From: Elusimicrobia bacterium GWA2_66_18
Lineage (GTDB): Bacteria; Elusimicrobiota; Elusimicrobia; UBA1565; UBA9628
Direction: 5' to 3'
DNA length: 33,569 bases
Assembly (NCBI GenBank): GCA_001799675.1
Contig: MGTX01000008.1
Coordinates: 1-33,569, forward strand
Shown: positions 1 to 7,757 of the stretch, piece by piece
Numbering within the stretch: position 1 is the stretch's first letter
Layout of the letters: each line of letters opens with the position of its first letter
Position numbers and translations under genes: made by a program
The notes under the pieces: model-generated
Databases searched by the model: none
Seen by the model: the letters and a program-made list of their open reading frames with translations, nothing else
Told to the model about the DNA's origin: nothing

Positions 1-800
1 CTTGCCGGCATGGGCGAAATCGAGAACGTGACGCTGCTGCCGCCGGCCCCCGTGAAGAAATAGGCCGAGGCGGACTTGCTGTAATCAAGATACACGTTGC
101 AGGTGTTCGTGGAGATGCCGCCGCAAGCCCCGACCCAATAGTCGAGCGAATAACCCGCATCCGCCGTCGCCGTCAGCATCACATTCGTGTTGAAATTGTA
201 ATTGGCCGAGCACTGCGTGTACCCGCCGCCGCACTTGATCTTGAGATCCGAGCTCTCGATGCGGCCGCTTGCCGGCATGGGCGAAATCGAGAACGTGACG
301 CTGCTGCCGCCGGCGCCCGTGAAGAAGTCGGCCGAGGCGGACTTGCTGTAATCGAGGTACACATTGCAGGTATTCGTGGAGATGCCGCCGCAAGCCCCGT
401 TCCAACTGCCGAGCGAGTAGCCCGCATCCGGCGTCGCCGTCAGCGCCACGAGGGTGCCCGAGCTGTAGCTCGCCGAGCACTGCGTATAGCCGCCGCCGCA
501 CTTGATGCTCAGGTCCGTGCTCTCGATGCGGCCGTTGGCAGGAATGGGGGTGATCGAGAACGTGACGCTGCTGCCGCCGGCGCCCGTGAAGAAATAAGCC
601 GACACGGACTGGTCGTAGTTCATGTACACGTTGCAGGTATTCGTGGAGATGCCGGCGCACGCCCCGCTCCAACTATTCAGCGCGTAGCCCGCGGAGCCCG
701 TTGCCGTCAGTACCACGAACGAATTGAGGCTGAAGCTGGCCGAGCACTGCGTATAACCGCCGCCGCACTTGATGCTCAGGTCCGCGCTCTCGATCAAACC
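1..800 (-). repeat. Tandem 267-bp coding repeats
   Basis: The segment gaacgtgacgctgctgccgc begins at 24, 291 and 558, an exact period of 267 bases (89 codons). A more diverged unit lies near 825. The copies are nearly identical at DNA level, which suggests recent duplication or ongoing homogenisation. The array continues past the left edge, so total copy number is unknown. Confidence 0.92.
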
Positions 801-2480
801 ATTGACAGGCACCCCGACCGTCAGCGTCACAAACCCGGCTCCCCAATCCACGCGATTGGACGGATCATCCTCAAAGACAGGGCCAGCCCGGGGGCCGGAG
901 GGGTTGACCATCGTGATCCTAGAGCCCCCCCCCAGCCCCGAACCGTTGACGTTCACCGATATCGAACTATCGGCGAAGTTGATGCCGGAGAAAGTCGAGA
1001 TGAAGCTCCCGCCCAAGAAATTGACGGCGGTCGCTCCGGCGCTCAGGCTCTGAAAGGTTATGGAGGACACGGCCAAGATCGCTCCGGGAGCTTGGCCCGA
1101 TATGCTGAGGGCGGAAAGCGCGCCGGAAATCGTAAGGGAAGAAAATGCCAGCAAACCTCTGTTGTTGGCATCAAGGAGAACCCCGTCCGCCGAGGCCCCC
1201 CCGAGAACGATGGAAGATGAAGCGTAGAAGCCGGCGTTGCCTCCCGCGACCCACAAGGCCTTGCCGCTCCCAAAAGAAGCCAGCAGGCACGAAGAGATCG
1301 CGGTTTGCGTCGAGTTGCGGATGTAGACGGCCGGAACGCCCTGGGCATAAGATCCGGTCACGGTGACGGCGGAGGAAACGTCCACGAACAGACCGAAGCC
1401 GGACGCGCTGGTCATCGTGCTCTGGCTGATGGTCGCAGCCGTGCTCCATGAGATGAGCAAAGCATAGCCCGTCGGATTAGAGAAATAACTCTGAGCGACG
1501 GTTATGGAAGACACGGTGTTAAGCTCAAGGGACCGGTGGATGGCCGAATTACTCACAAAGGTGCTTCGCAAGACGTCATTATGGTCGGCGCCGAAGCTGA
1601 TCATGCCGGCGTGGCCGGCGAAATTGGAAACATAGGACTGCGTGATCAGGTTATAACCCGCTTTATTGGGACCCGTCGCGGAGATAGAGAGGGCATCTGC
1701 GCTCGAAGTGTTGCTCAGGATGCTGCTCTGGCTGATCGTGTTGTAGCCTGCATCCAGGAGTTGCGCGCCGTAGCCGGATGGATTGGAGATGTAGCTCTGG
1801 GTGATGGTGTTGGATGAGGCGCCGGAAAGATCGAGCGCGCTGTAGGAAACGGAATTGCTCGTCATCGTGCTCCAGCTGACCAAGCTGCCGCTACCTCCAA
1901 TCTTCAGTCCATAAGCATTTTGCACCGCTATGCTGGAATAAGAGACCATGCTGTTGCTTGAAATGGCCATGCCCGCCGTCGTGATGTTGGCGCCGGTATC
2001 GATGACGTTGACGCTGCTGATCGTCACGCCGGCCGAGGAAGCCCAGACGCCGTAGGAAACCGTGTTCGTGGTGACCACCAGCAAATTGCGCAAATTCACG
2101 CCCGTATTGCGGATCTGGAAAGCCGCGATGGAAGCGCTCGGTGGATTGACCGTAGCCACCGTGCTGATCAGGGCGGGATCGGACTGGATGATGATCTGAT
2201 AGGCGGCCGCATTGACGCCCTGGATCGTCACCTGCTCGCTATAAGTCGCGCTGTCGACGTTGATGCAGTAGTCGCCGGTCAACGTGGATGGGACGGCGTT
2301 CACGCATTGCTGGATGCTCGTGCAGGAGCCGCCGCCGCCCTTGCGGACGCTCTGCGTCGTGGCGCAGGCGGCCCCGGCCGACGGCGCCAGGAGGACGCAC
2401 GCCACAAGAGCGAGGCAGCCCGCGAGTGCGGCGGAATGGGAATGAGTCGTTTTGGCCGCTTTCACGGACTCAATACTCAT
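1..2480 (-). CDS. Secreted beta-helix protein with C-terminal tandem repeats (3' end outside window)
   Basis: The reverse strand is open from the ATG at 2480 to the window edge, 826 codons with no stop, so the gene is partial. A signal peptide (residues 1 to about 38) ends in a hydrophobic stretch and an SAGA-type cleavage site. Residues about 60-530 are rich in short NTI/QS/SYIS-type turns like those of right-handed parallel beta-helix (NosD/pectate-lyase-like) proteins. From about residue 555 there are 89-residue repeats, each with IKCGGGYTQCSA, LTAT-DAGYSL-W and ISTNTCNVY. They resemble the bacterial repeat domain found in surface proteins, and the four cysteines per repeat suggest two disulfides. 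The start overlaps the stop of the upstream barrel gene by 11 bases, so the two are probably translationally coupled. Inferred role: surface-exposed adhesin or structural protein. Its ligand is unknown. Confidence 0.85.
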   Translation of the reverse strand, partial: MSIESVKAAKTTHSHSAALAGCLALVACVLLAPSAGAACATTQSVRKGGGGSCTSIQQCVNAVPSTLTGDYCINVDSATYSEQVTIQGVNAAAYQIIIQSDPALISTVATVNPPSASIAAFQIRNTGVNLRNLLVVTTNTVSYGVWASSAGVTISSVNVIDTGANITTAGMAISSNSMVSYSSIAVQNAYGLKIGGSGSLVSWSTMTSNSVSYSALDLSGASSNTITQSYISNPSGYGAQLLDAGYNTISQSSILSNTSSADALSISATGPNKAGYNLITQSYVSNFAGHAGMISFGADHNDVLRSTFVSNSAIHRSLELNTVSSITVAQSYFSNPTGYALLISWSTAATISQSTMTSASGFGLFVDVSSAVTVTGSYAQGVPAVYIRNSTQTAISSCLLASFGSGKALWVAGGNAGFYASSSIVLGGASADGVLLDANNRGLLAFSSLTISGALSALSISGQAPGAILAVSSITFQSLSAGATAVNFLGGSFISTFSGINFADSSISVNVNGSGLGGGSRITMVNPSGPRAGPVFEDDPSNRVDWGAGFVTLTVGVPVNGLIESADLSIKCGGGYTQCSASFSLNSFVVLTATGSAGYALNSWSGACAGISTNTCNVYMNYDQSVSAYFFTGAGGSSVTFSITPIPANGRIESTDLSIKCGGGYTQCSASYSSGTLVALTATPDAGYSLGSWNGACGGISTNTCNVYLDYSKSASADFFTGAGGSSVTFSISPMPASGRIESSDLKIKCGGGYTQCSANYNFNTNVMLTATADAGYSLDYWVGACGGISTNTCNVYLDYSKSASAYFFTGAGGSSVTFSISPMPA

Positions 2481-3747
2481 AATTGACGCCTAAAAGATAG
2501 CTGATCGCCCGGTACGTATAAGAGTAGGTCTTCTCGTATTTCTGGTTCGACTGCGCCCAGAGGAGATTGGTCCGCACCGTCACAGTGAGTTTGGGCGCGA
2601 TGGGATGTCCGTAGCCGAAGGAGAGTGAGTACCGGTCCTGCCGCTGCTTGGCTGAACCGTACAAGCCCTCGCCGTCCTGGGCCAGACGCCCCAGGAAGTT
2701 CTGACGCGACCACCGGAAGCTCCCCGACAACCAGCTCGGCTGCTTCGAATCGCCCCAGGAACAGTTGGCCGCGGGCCCGGCGCCGAACGAGACATAGCTG
2801 TAGGCCTGCGGCACATACCGGGAGAAAACGGCGTCGTAGGTGTTCTGGTTGGAGCGGTTGTAGGCCAGACTGAGACCGAGGGAAAGGTCTAGGCGCGCGT
2901 CCTCGCCCAAAACGCGAGTCCGGATGGGACGTCCGATGGAGCCGGAGACGGATTGGAGGAAGTCCTTGCGCGCGGAGTCGTCGAATTGCCCCCTCAGATT
3001 GACGAGACGCTGGTCCAGGAAGTCCTGATAGAGGAAGCTATACGTTCCCGAGAGGACGAATTTCGGATCCTCATAAGGGGCAGGACGGCTGCCGGAGGCG
3101 CTGAGCTGGTAGTTGTAGGTGTCCAGCACGCGCTTGGAGGCGAGTTCGCGTCCCAGCGGGTTGCCGAGAGGATCCACGCCGGACTTGGATTCGAGGGACT
3201 CGTAGTTCGGGAAGCGCACGCGGTAGACGTCGAAGGCCAGACGGTAGGTAAAGGGGTCCTGGTAGGCGTTCTCCGCCTCGAGGCCCGCTGCGATCTTCTC
3301 GAAATCGAAGAGCCCCTTGCCCAAGGTCTCGTCGCGCGTCTCCTTGAGGAATTCTCGCTTGTAGCTGACGGAAGGCTTGAGTTTCCAATCGCTCCCCTCC
3401 AAACGGCGGATGGCGCTCGCGGAGACGCGGTGGTCCATCTGCTGCTGGAAGAGAGTGCCGGCGCCGACGCCGTCGTCGACGCCCTTCGTTCCTTGATAGG
3501 AGCCCGAGTACATGGGCAGCAGGCTCCATCTCTCGTCGAACTTAAACATCGCGGCGGCGGTCAGGGCCGCATTGCCGGAGAAACTGCCTTTCTGATTCTT
3601 GAAGAAATACTGCCCCCCCGCCAGAGAGGCGTTCAGGACAGGCGTCGCCTCCATGGCGGCGGACCGCGCAGGCGCCAGCAGGACCGCGAACGCGGCGCCG
3701 AGGAACGCGAACCTCGCGGGACAAGGGGTCAGGCACGAAGTCATCAC
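2470..3747 (-). CDS. Outer-membrane beta-barrel protein
   Basis: 425 residues. The N-terminus has a signal peptide (hydrophobic residues about 12-29, then ARSAA). The rest is alternating polar/hydrophobic strands rich in aromatic residues and joined by short charged loops, ending in the aromatic residue Tyr (VNYEY), as expected for a barrel inserted by the BAM machinery. No conserved enzymatic motif is visible. The start overlaps the stop of the upstream FecR-domain gene by four bases (ATGA), and the stop overlaps the start of the repeat-protein gene, so the three genes are one unit. Inferred role: an outer-membrane channel or anchor serving the secreted repeat protein. An unrelated porin-like role is possible. 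The family was not recognised. Confidence 0.75.
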   Translation of the reverse strand: MMTSCLTPCPARFAFLGAAFAVLLAPARSAAMEATPVLNASLAGGQYFFKNQKGSFSGNAALTAAAMFKFDERWSLLPMYSGSYQGTKGVDDGVGAGTLFQQQMDHRVSASAIRRLEGSDWKLKPSVSYKREFLKETRDETLGKGLFDFEKIAAGLEAENAYQDPFTYRLAFDVYRVRFPNYESLESKSGVDPLGNPLGRELASKRVLDTYNYQLSASGSRPAPYEDPKFVLSGTYSFLYQDFLDQRLVNLRGQFDDSARKDFLQSVSGSIGRPIRTRVLGEDARLDLSLGLSLAYNRSNQNTYDAVFSRYVPQAYSYVSFGAGPAANCSWGDSKQPSWLSGSFRWSRQNFLGRLAQDGEGLYGSAKQRQDRYSLSFGYGHPIAPKLTVTVRTNLLWAQSNQKYEKTYSYTYRAISYLLGVNYEY

Positions 3748-5294
3748 GGGATCAATCCAGACTTAATGAATATCTTAGGCTCGACCACCAGGTCGATCTT
3801 GCGGCCGCTGAACTCGGAAGCCGTCACGATCTGCTGGTAGTTCCAGTTCAGGAGGGTCGTTTTGTACGCCGAACCGCTGGTGATGCCGGCGAAATCGGAG
3901 AACTTGGCGATCTTTCCCTCGTCGGAGATGATGTAGTTGTCATATTTCTCCCAGATGGCGCCGCTCGCGTTCTCTGCATAAACGATCTGATGCTGGACCC
4001 CTTCTTCCGTATAGGTGCAGTTTGGAGGAGCGCACGAAGGCTCGTATTGAACCGTCGTGACATTCGTGTACGTCACGTCCGCGTAGGTATTCTGGATGTT
4101 GGACCCGGTCCAGCTTTGGTGGATGACGTCGTTAAACTTGATGCTGTAGTTGTCGAAGAGGGTCTGATAAAATTTCTCGTTACCGACTCCGCCCGGATTG
4201 GAGACGTTCAGCGACACCCATCGGTCCGTCGCTGAGTCGAAGGCGGCGGTGACCGCGTCACGCGCCTCGAGGTTATTGTTGACTTCCACCTGGTGCCCGC
4301 CCGACGCGGTTTCGACGACCTTGTCCACGGTGTTGGAGCGTCCAGTGTCGTAGCTGATAAGGAAATAGTCGCAAGCCGCTCCGATGCAGCCGGACATTTG
4401 ACGCAAGGCCGAGGACATATCGTCGGGCAGCGCCTTATTGAAGGTGCCGTGGTAGAAGAAATAGTCGAAGCGGTCGGCGCGCTCGTTGAGCACCACCAGC
4501 TTGAACTGGTCGTCAGCAGGACGAACGATATACTCCTCCACGCGAACGCGCTTGCCGTTGACGTCGATGAGGGCCTTGCCTTCCCGGTAGACCGCATTCT
4601 TCTGCTCGAGGGCGGCCGCGACCTGGACCTCCTCCTTGGTCATCTCCAAACCGACCTCGCGCTTGGCGGCGTCACGCGCGGACTCCGGCCCGCGCCGGTC
4701 GGTCCCCTGGGACGAATCGACCACGCGTCCCAGGCCCTGCGCGGTCACCTCGACGCGCTGGGTGTCCCGGATGAGGACCTCGTTGCCCTTGTTGTCGGAG
4801 ACCGCTAGGAGGCCGCCGAACATCTGCACCCGCGTCTCCCCGCGCTCGCCGACGTCGATTGCGAACTCGGTTCCTCGGACCGCGCAGACGGAGGTCGGCG
4901 TGCGGACCTGGAAGCGGCGGTTGAGGTTCTTGGCGATCCACGCGCGCATGGATCCCAGGGCCAGCGTCATCTCGCTGGCCTGGGGGCCGGTCTCCTGCAG
5001 GATGAACACGGAACCGGGGTTGACGTCCACCCGGGACCCGTCGTCGAAGGTGACCGTCGCGCGCGCTCTCGTGGCCGTCTTGAGTTGATCGCCGCCCGCA
5101 AGCACTTGGCCGCGCACCACCTCGGCCCAGGTGTAGGAGCCAGATTTGAGGAAAAGGACCCTCCCCTCCGTGGCCGTAATCGACGTGGCGGCGCACAAAC
5201 GAGGCAAGAGCAGCGACACAAGGAAAACCCCTAAGAAGGCCCGTCTCGCATGCCTAGGATTCCGTCGCTCGGCGTCCCGAGATTTCACTCGCAT
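3744..5294 (-). CDS. FecR-domain secreted/periplasmic protein
   Basis: About 516 residues. The frame is open from an ATG at 5306, but the ATG at 5294 is preferred. The promoter seen at 5309-5337 would start transcription after the upstream ATG, and GAGG lies 6 bases before 5294. An Arg-rich n-region and hydrophobic core (LGVFLVSLLLPRLCAA) form a signal peptide. A FecR domain follows: EGRVLFLKSGSYTWAEV, then VTFDDGSRVDVNPGS and FQVRTPTSVCAVRGTEFAI, the typical 'variable stretch, RTP, GVRGT' pattern. The C-terminal 300 residues match nothing I recognise. Classical FecR proteins relay signals to ECF sigma factors, but stand-alone secreted FecR-domain proteins also accompany surface proteins. No sigma factor of that type is nearby. 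First gene of the three-gene operon. Confidence 0.82.
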   Translation of the reverse strand: MRVKSRDAERRNPRHARRAFLGVFLVSLLLPRLCAATSITATEGRVLFLKSGSYTWAEVVRGQVLAGGDQLKTATRARATVTFDDGSRVDVNPGSVFILQETGPQASEMTLALGSMRAWIAKNLNRRFQVRTPTSVCAVRGTEFAIDVGERGETRVQMFGGLLAVSDNKGNEVLIRDTQRVEVTAQGLGRVVDSSQGTDRRGPESARDAAKREVGLEMTKEEVQVAAALEQKNAVYREGKALIDVNGKRVRVEEYIVRPADDQFKLVVLNERADRFDYFFYHGTFNKALPDDMSSALRQMSGCIGAACDYFLISYDTGRSNTVDKVVETASGGHQVEVNNNLEARDAVTAAFDSATDRWVSLNVSNPGGVGNEKFYQTLFDNYSIKFNDVIHQSWTGSNIQNTYADVTYTNVTTVQYEPSCAPPNCTYTEEGVQHQIVYAENASGAIWEKYDNYIISDEGKIAKFSDFAGITSGSAYKTTLLNWNYQQIVTASEFSGRKIDLVVEPKIFIKSGLIP

Positions 5295-5308
5295 CACGTG
5301 CCTCATTT

Positions 5309-5337
5309 AGTCTAACAGACGCCCTGAGTCCTGTCAA
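5309..5337 (-). promoter_or_regulatory. Promoter of the FecR/barrel/repeat-protein operon
   Basis: On the minus strand TTGACA (5337-5332) and TAGACT (5314-5309) are separated by exactly 17 bases. Transcription would begin about 5302-5304, giving a leader of roughly 10 bases that contains the GAGG ribosome-binding site. This supports the start at 5294. Confidence 0.75.
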
Positions 5338-5359
5338 CGGCGTTACGCCATGGTACAAT
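5331..5359 (+). promoter_or_regulatory. Promoter of the response-regulator gene, probably leaderless
   Basis: CTGTCA (5331-5336) and TACAAT (5354-5359) are 17 bases apart. The -10 box ends 6 bases before the ATG at 5366, so the predicted transcript starts at or next to the start codon. The -35 hexamer occupies the same DNA as the TTGACA of the divergent operon. Confidence 0.6.
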
Positions 5360-5365
5360 GCAGCC

Positions 5366-5749
5366 ATGGCCAATATCCTCGTCGTCGACGACGAGCCGTC
5401 GGTCGTCATGCTCCTGCGTTTCATTCTGGAGAAGTCCGGGCACGCGGTCGAGGAATCCCACAACGGCCAGGAGGCGCTGAAGCAACTGGGCATCGATCCC
5501 GCCAACGCTGCGGCCCCGCTGCCGGACATTGTCCTGCTCGACGTGATGATGCCCATCATGGACGGCTTCAGCGTGGCTAAAGCAATGAGTTCTCATCCCA
5601 GAACCTCCCAGGTCCCTATCCTGGTGATCACCGCCAAAGGCGACATGCGTCCTCTCTTCGAGGCCATGCCCCAAGTCGCGGGCTTCTTCCAGAAGCCGTT
5701 CGACCCCAAGCAACTGCGAGAGGCCGTGGCGAAGCTGACGGGGGCCTAA
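5366..5749 (+). CDS. Stand-alone response regulator receiver protein
   Basis: 127 residues that are almost entirely one REC domain with no output domain. The acidic pair Asp8-Asp9 (ILVVDDEP), the phospho-acceptor Asp59 (IVLLDVMMP), the Thr in ILVITAKGD and the Lys in FFQKPF are all in place, so it should be phosphorylatable. No histidine kinase lies in the window. Single-domain regulators usually act by protein-protein contact (CheY-like) or as phosphorelay intermediates. It is divergent from the FecR/barrel operon and its promoter overlaps that operon's promoter, so a functional link is possible but unproven. No Shine-Dalgarno sequence precedes the ATG. Confidence 0.93.
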   Translation: MANILVVDDEPSVVMLLRFILEKSGHAVEESHNGQEALKQLGIDPANAAAPLPDIVLLDVMMPIMDGFSVAKAMSSHPRTSQVPILVITAKGDMRPLFEAMPQVAGFFQKPFDPKQLREAVAKLTGA

Positions 5750-6015
5750 GGCCGCGCGGGGGCGGGAGGCGGGCCCGCCGCGCGCGGGCGGCGACGCGGC
5801 GGCCGGGTGAACTTGATCATGGGCGCTTCCTTGACGGCCCGGGGCGACGGCCCGCGCGGCGTCAGGTCCGAGGGATCCTCCACGTCGAGCCCTGGATGAT
5901 CGGGGGCCCGCGCCGGCGTGACGCCCGAGGCGCTTCGCCGCGCAAGGCGGAGCGCCACATAGCCGGCCATGACCAGGGCCACGGCGACGAGTAAAGCCTC
6001 GAACGCCCGTTTCAT
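5746..6015 (-). CDS. Small single-pass membrane protein, hypothetical
   Basis: 89 residues. One hydrophobic segment (residues about 5-23) is followed by an Arg- and Pro-rich tail ending in PPRRRPRAAGPPPAPARP. The ATG lies 7 bases downstream of the rpoD stop in the same direction, so it would be the last gene of that operon. Its 3' end overlaps the convergent response-regulator gene by four bases. There is no clear ribosome-binding site, and the tail composition could reflect an untranslated GC-rich frame. The case for a real gene rests on position and the transmembrane start. Function unknown. Confidence 0.5.
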   Translation of the reverse strand: MKRAFEALLVAVALVMAGYVALRLARRSASGVTPARAPDHPGLDVEDPSDLTPRGPSPRAVKEAPMIKFTRPPRRRPRAAGPPPAPARP

Positions 6016-6022
6016 GCGCGAG

Positions 6023-7738
6023 CTAATCCAAATAATCCCGCAGGGACTTGCTGCGCGAGGGGTGGCGGAGCTTGCGGATGGCCTTGGCCTCGATCTGGCG
6101 GACGCGCTCGCGGGTCACGCGGAAGATGCGGCCGACCTCCTCAAGCGTGCGCGGATAGCCCGAGTCGATGCCGAAGCGCAGCTTGATGATCTTCCCCTCG
6201 CGGTCGGTGAGAGAGGAAAGGACCTTTTCGATTTCCACGCGGCGCAAGAAGGTGCCGGCGGAGTTCGAGGGGGCGGCGGTGGTCTTGTCCTCAATGAAGT
6301 CCTCGAGGTAGCTGTCCTCGTCCTCGCCGATGGGCGTGGCGAGAGAGACGGGCTCCTGCATGATCTTCAGGACGTTCTTCACCTTGTCCATGGAGATGTG
6401 GAGCGAGCGGGTGTACTCTTCCAGGGAGGGTTCGCGGCCGAACTCTTGGCGGTAGCGCCGGGTCACCTTGGTGAGCTTGCTGATGAGCTCTTTCATGTGC
6501 ACCGGGATGCGGATGGTGCGCGCCTGATCGGCGATGGCGCGGTTGATGGACTGGCGGATCCACCAGGTCGCGTAGGTGGAGAACTTGAAGCCGCGCTTGT
6601 ACTCGAACTTCTCGACGGCCTTCATCAGGCCCAAGCCGCCCTCCTGGATGAGGTCGGAGAGTTCTAGGTTCGAATTGACGTGCTTCTTGGCGATGGAGAC
6701 CACCAATCGGAGGTTGGCCTTGATGAGCTTGAGCTTGTCCACCAGGATGGTCTCTTCAAGGTTGACGATCTTGTCGTTGAGCTCGAGGAACTTCACCAGG
6801 GGGATGGGCAGGGTGTTCTGGATGCGCTGGAGGCGGTCCTGCACGACCTCCATGTTTTCCATGGCGGCCTCGACGGCCGAGGGCGCGTAGCCGGTCTTGA
6901 CGCGGAAGGCCTGGGGACGCATCTTGCCCTTCTTGATCTGGGCAAAATAGGTCCGCAGCTCCTCGTAGGAGCAGCCGTAGCGGTTCTGATAGCGCTCCAT
7001 CTCGTCGCGGCATTCATAGATCTTGGCGGCCAGGTTCTTGATCTTGTTGGTCAGGCGCTTGACCTTGTCCAGGTTCAGGTTGAGGCTGATGATGCGCGCG
7101 ATGACCTGCTTATTGATCTGCTCGATCTTCTTCTGGAGCTTGATGCGGCGCTGGGGTCTGAGGCCCGGGTTCTCGAGCTTGGCGCGCACCGCCTGCATAT
7201 GCTTCTCGGCCAAGGTGATGAACTGGGCCACGGACTTCATCTTGCGGCGCATGCCGGAGAGTTCCGCCGTGGTCTTGCGGCCGCGGGGCATGAGTTCCTT
7301 GGGAGTCATCTCCTGCTGCTCGATGAGCGTCTCCCAGGAGCGGATCTCGCGCATGGTGACCGGAGACTCCAGCACGAGGGCGCGCAGCTCCTTCTCGCGT
7401 TCGCGCACGTTGCGGGCGAGCGTGACCTCTTCCTCGCGATTGAGCAGCGGCACGCGGCCCATCTCGGAGAGATACATGCGGATGGAGTTGGAGATGTCCG
7501 AAGTCCCGCCCCAGTCCTCGGAGAAGCGCTCGCGCTCCACCACGGGGCTGGCGCTGGGCTTCTTGCGGTCCACGACCTCTATGCCCAGGTCCTCGAGGGC
7601 GGTCATCAGCTCATCGACCTCCTCGGACTTCATATTGGCCACGGAAACCGTGCGGCTGATCTCCTCGAGGGTCAGATAACCGTGCTCTTTGCCGAGGTCG
7701 ATCAGGTTCTTCATCGCCTGGCTCGTCTGGATCGCCAT
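6023..7738 (-). CDS. rpoD: Primary RNA polymerase sigma factor (sigma-70)
   Basis: 571 residues with all sigma-70 regions. Region 1.1 is about 1-60, region 1.2 about 80-120 ([20 protein letters not shown]), a long non-conserved insert covers about 125-330, and region 2 is about 337-410 with [15 protein letters not shown] for -10 recognition and melting. Region 3 is about 411-490. Region 4 is about 505-571, with the [20 protein letters not shown] helix-turn-helix for the -35 box. Region 1.1 plus the insert mark it as the housekeeping factor and not an alternative one. Its predicted targets, TTGACA-like and TATAAT-like boxes 17 bases apart, are what I see upstream of several genes here. An AGGAG site precedes the ATG. 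It lies 19 bases downstream of dnaG, as in the macromolecular-synthesis operon. Confidence 0.98.
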   Translation of the reverse strand: MAIQTSQAMKNLIDLGKEHGYLTLEEISRTVSVANMKSEEVDELMTALEDLGIEVVDRKKPSASPVVERERFSEDWGGTSDISNSIRMYLSEMGRVPLLNREEEVTLARNVREREKELRALVLESPVTMREIRSWETLIEQQEMTPKELMPRGRKTTAELSGMRRKMKSVAQFITLAEKHMQAVRAKLENPGLRPQRRIKLQKKIEQINKQVIARIISLNLNLDKVKRLTNKIKNLAAKIYECRDEMERYQNRYGCSYEELRTYFAQIKKGKMRPQAFRVKTGYAPSAVEAAMENMEVVQDRLQRIQNTLPIPLVKFLELNDKIVNLEETILVDKLKLIKANLRLVVSIAKKHVNSNLELSDLIQEGGLGLMKAVEKFEYKRGFKFSTYATWWIRQSINRAIADQARTIRIPVHMKELISKLTKVTRRYRQEFGREPSLEEYTRSLHISMDKVKNVLKIMQEPVSLATPIGEDEDSYLEDFIEDKTTAAPSNSAGTFLRRVEIEKVLSSLTDREGKIIKLRFGIDSGYPRTLEEVGRIFRVTRERVRQIEAKAIRKLRHPSRSKSLRDYLD

Positions 7739-7757
7739 CTTTATCTCTCCTGTCCGG

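Noticed and set aside
85-672. 195-codon minus-strand frame with apparent repeats
   Set aside because: It is an out-of-register reading of the 267-bp repeats. The register continuous with the signal peptide at 2480 gives a sensible repeat protein.
2953-3840. 295-codon open frame on the plus strand opposite the barrel gene
   Set aside because: The reverse strand encodes a signal peptide and barrel strands with gene overlaps on both sides; this frame has no ribosome-binding site or motif.
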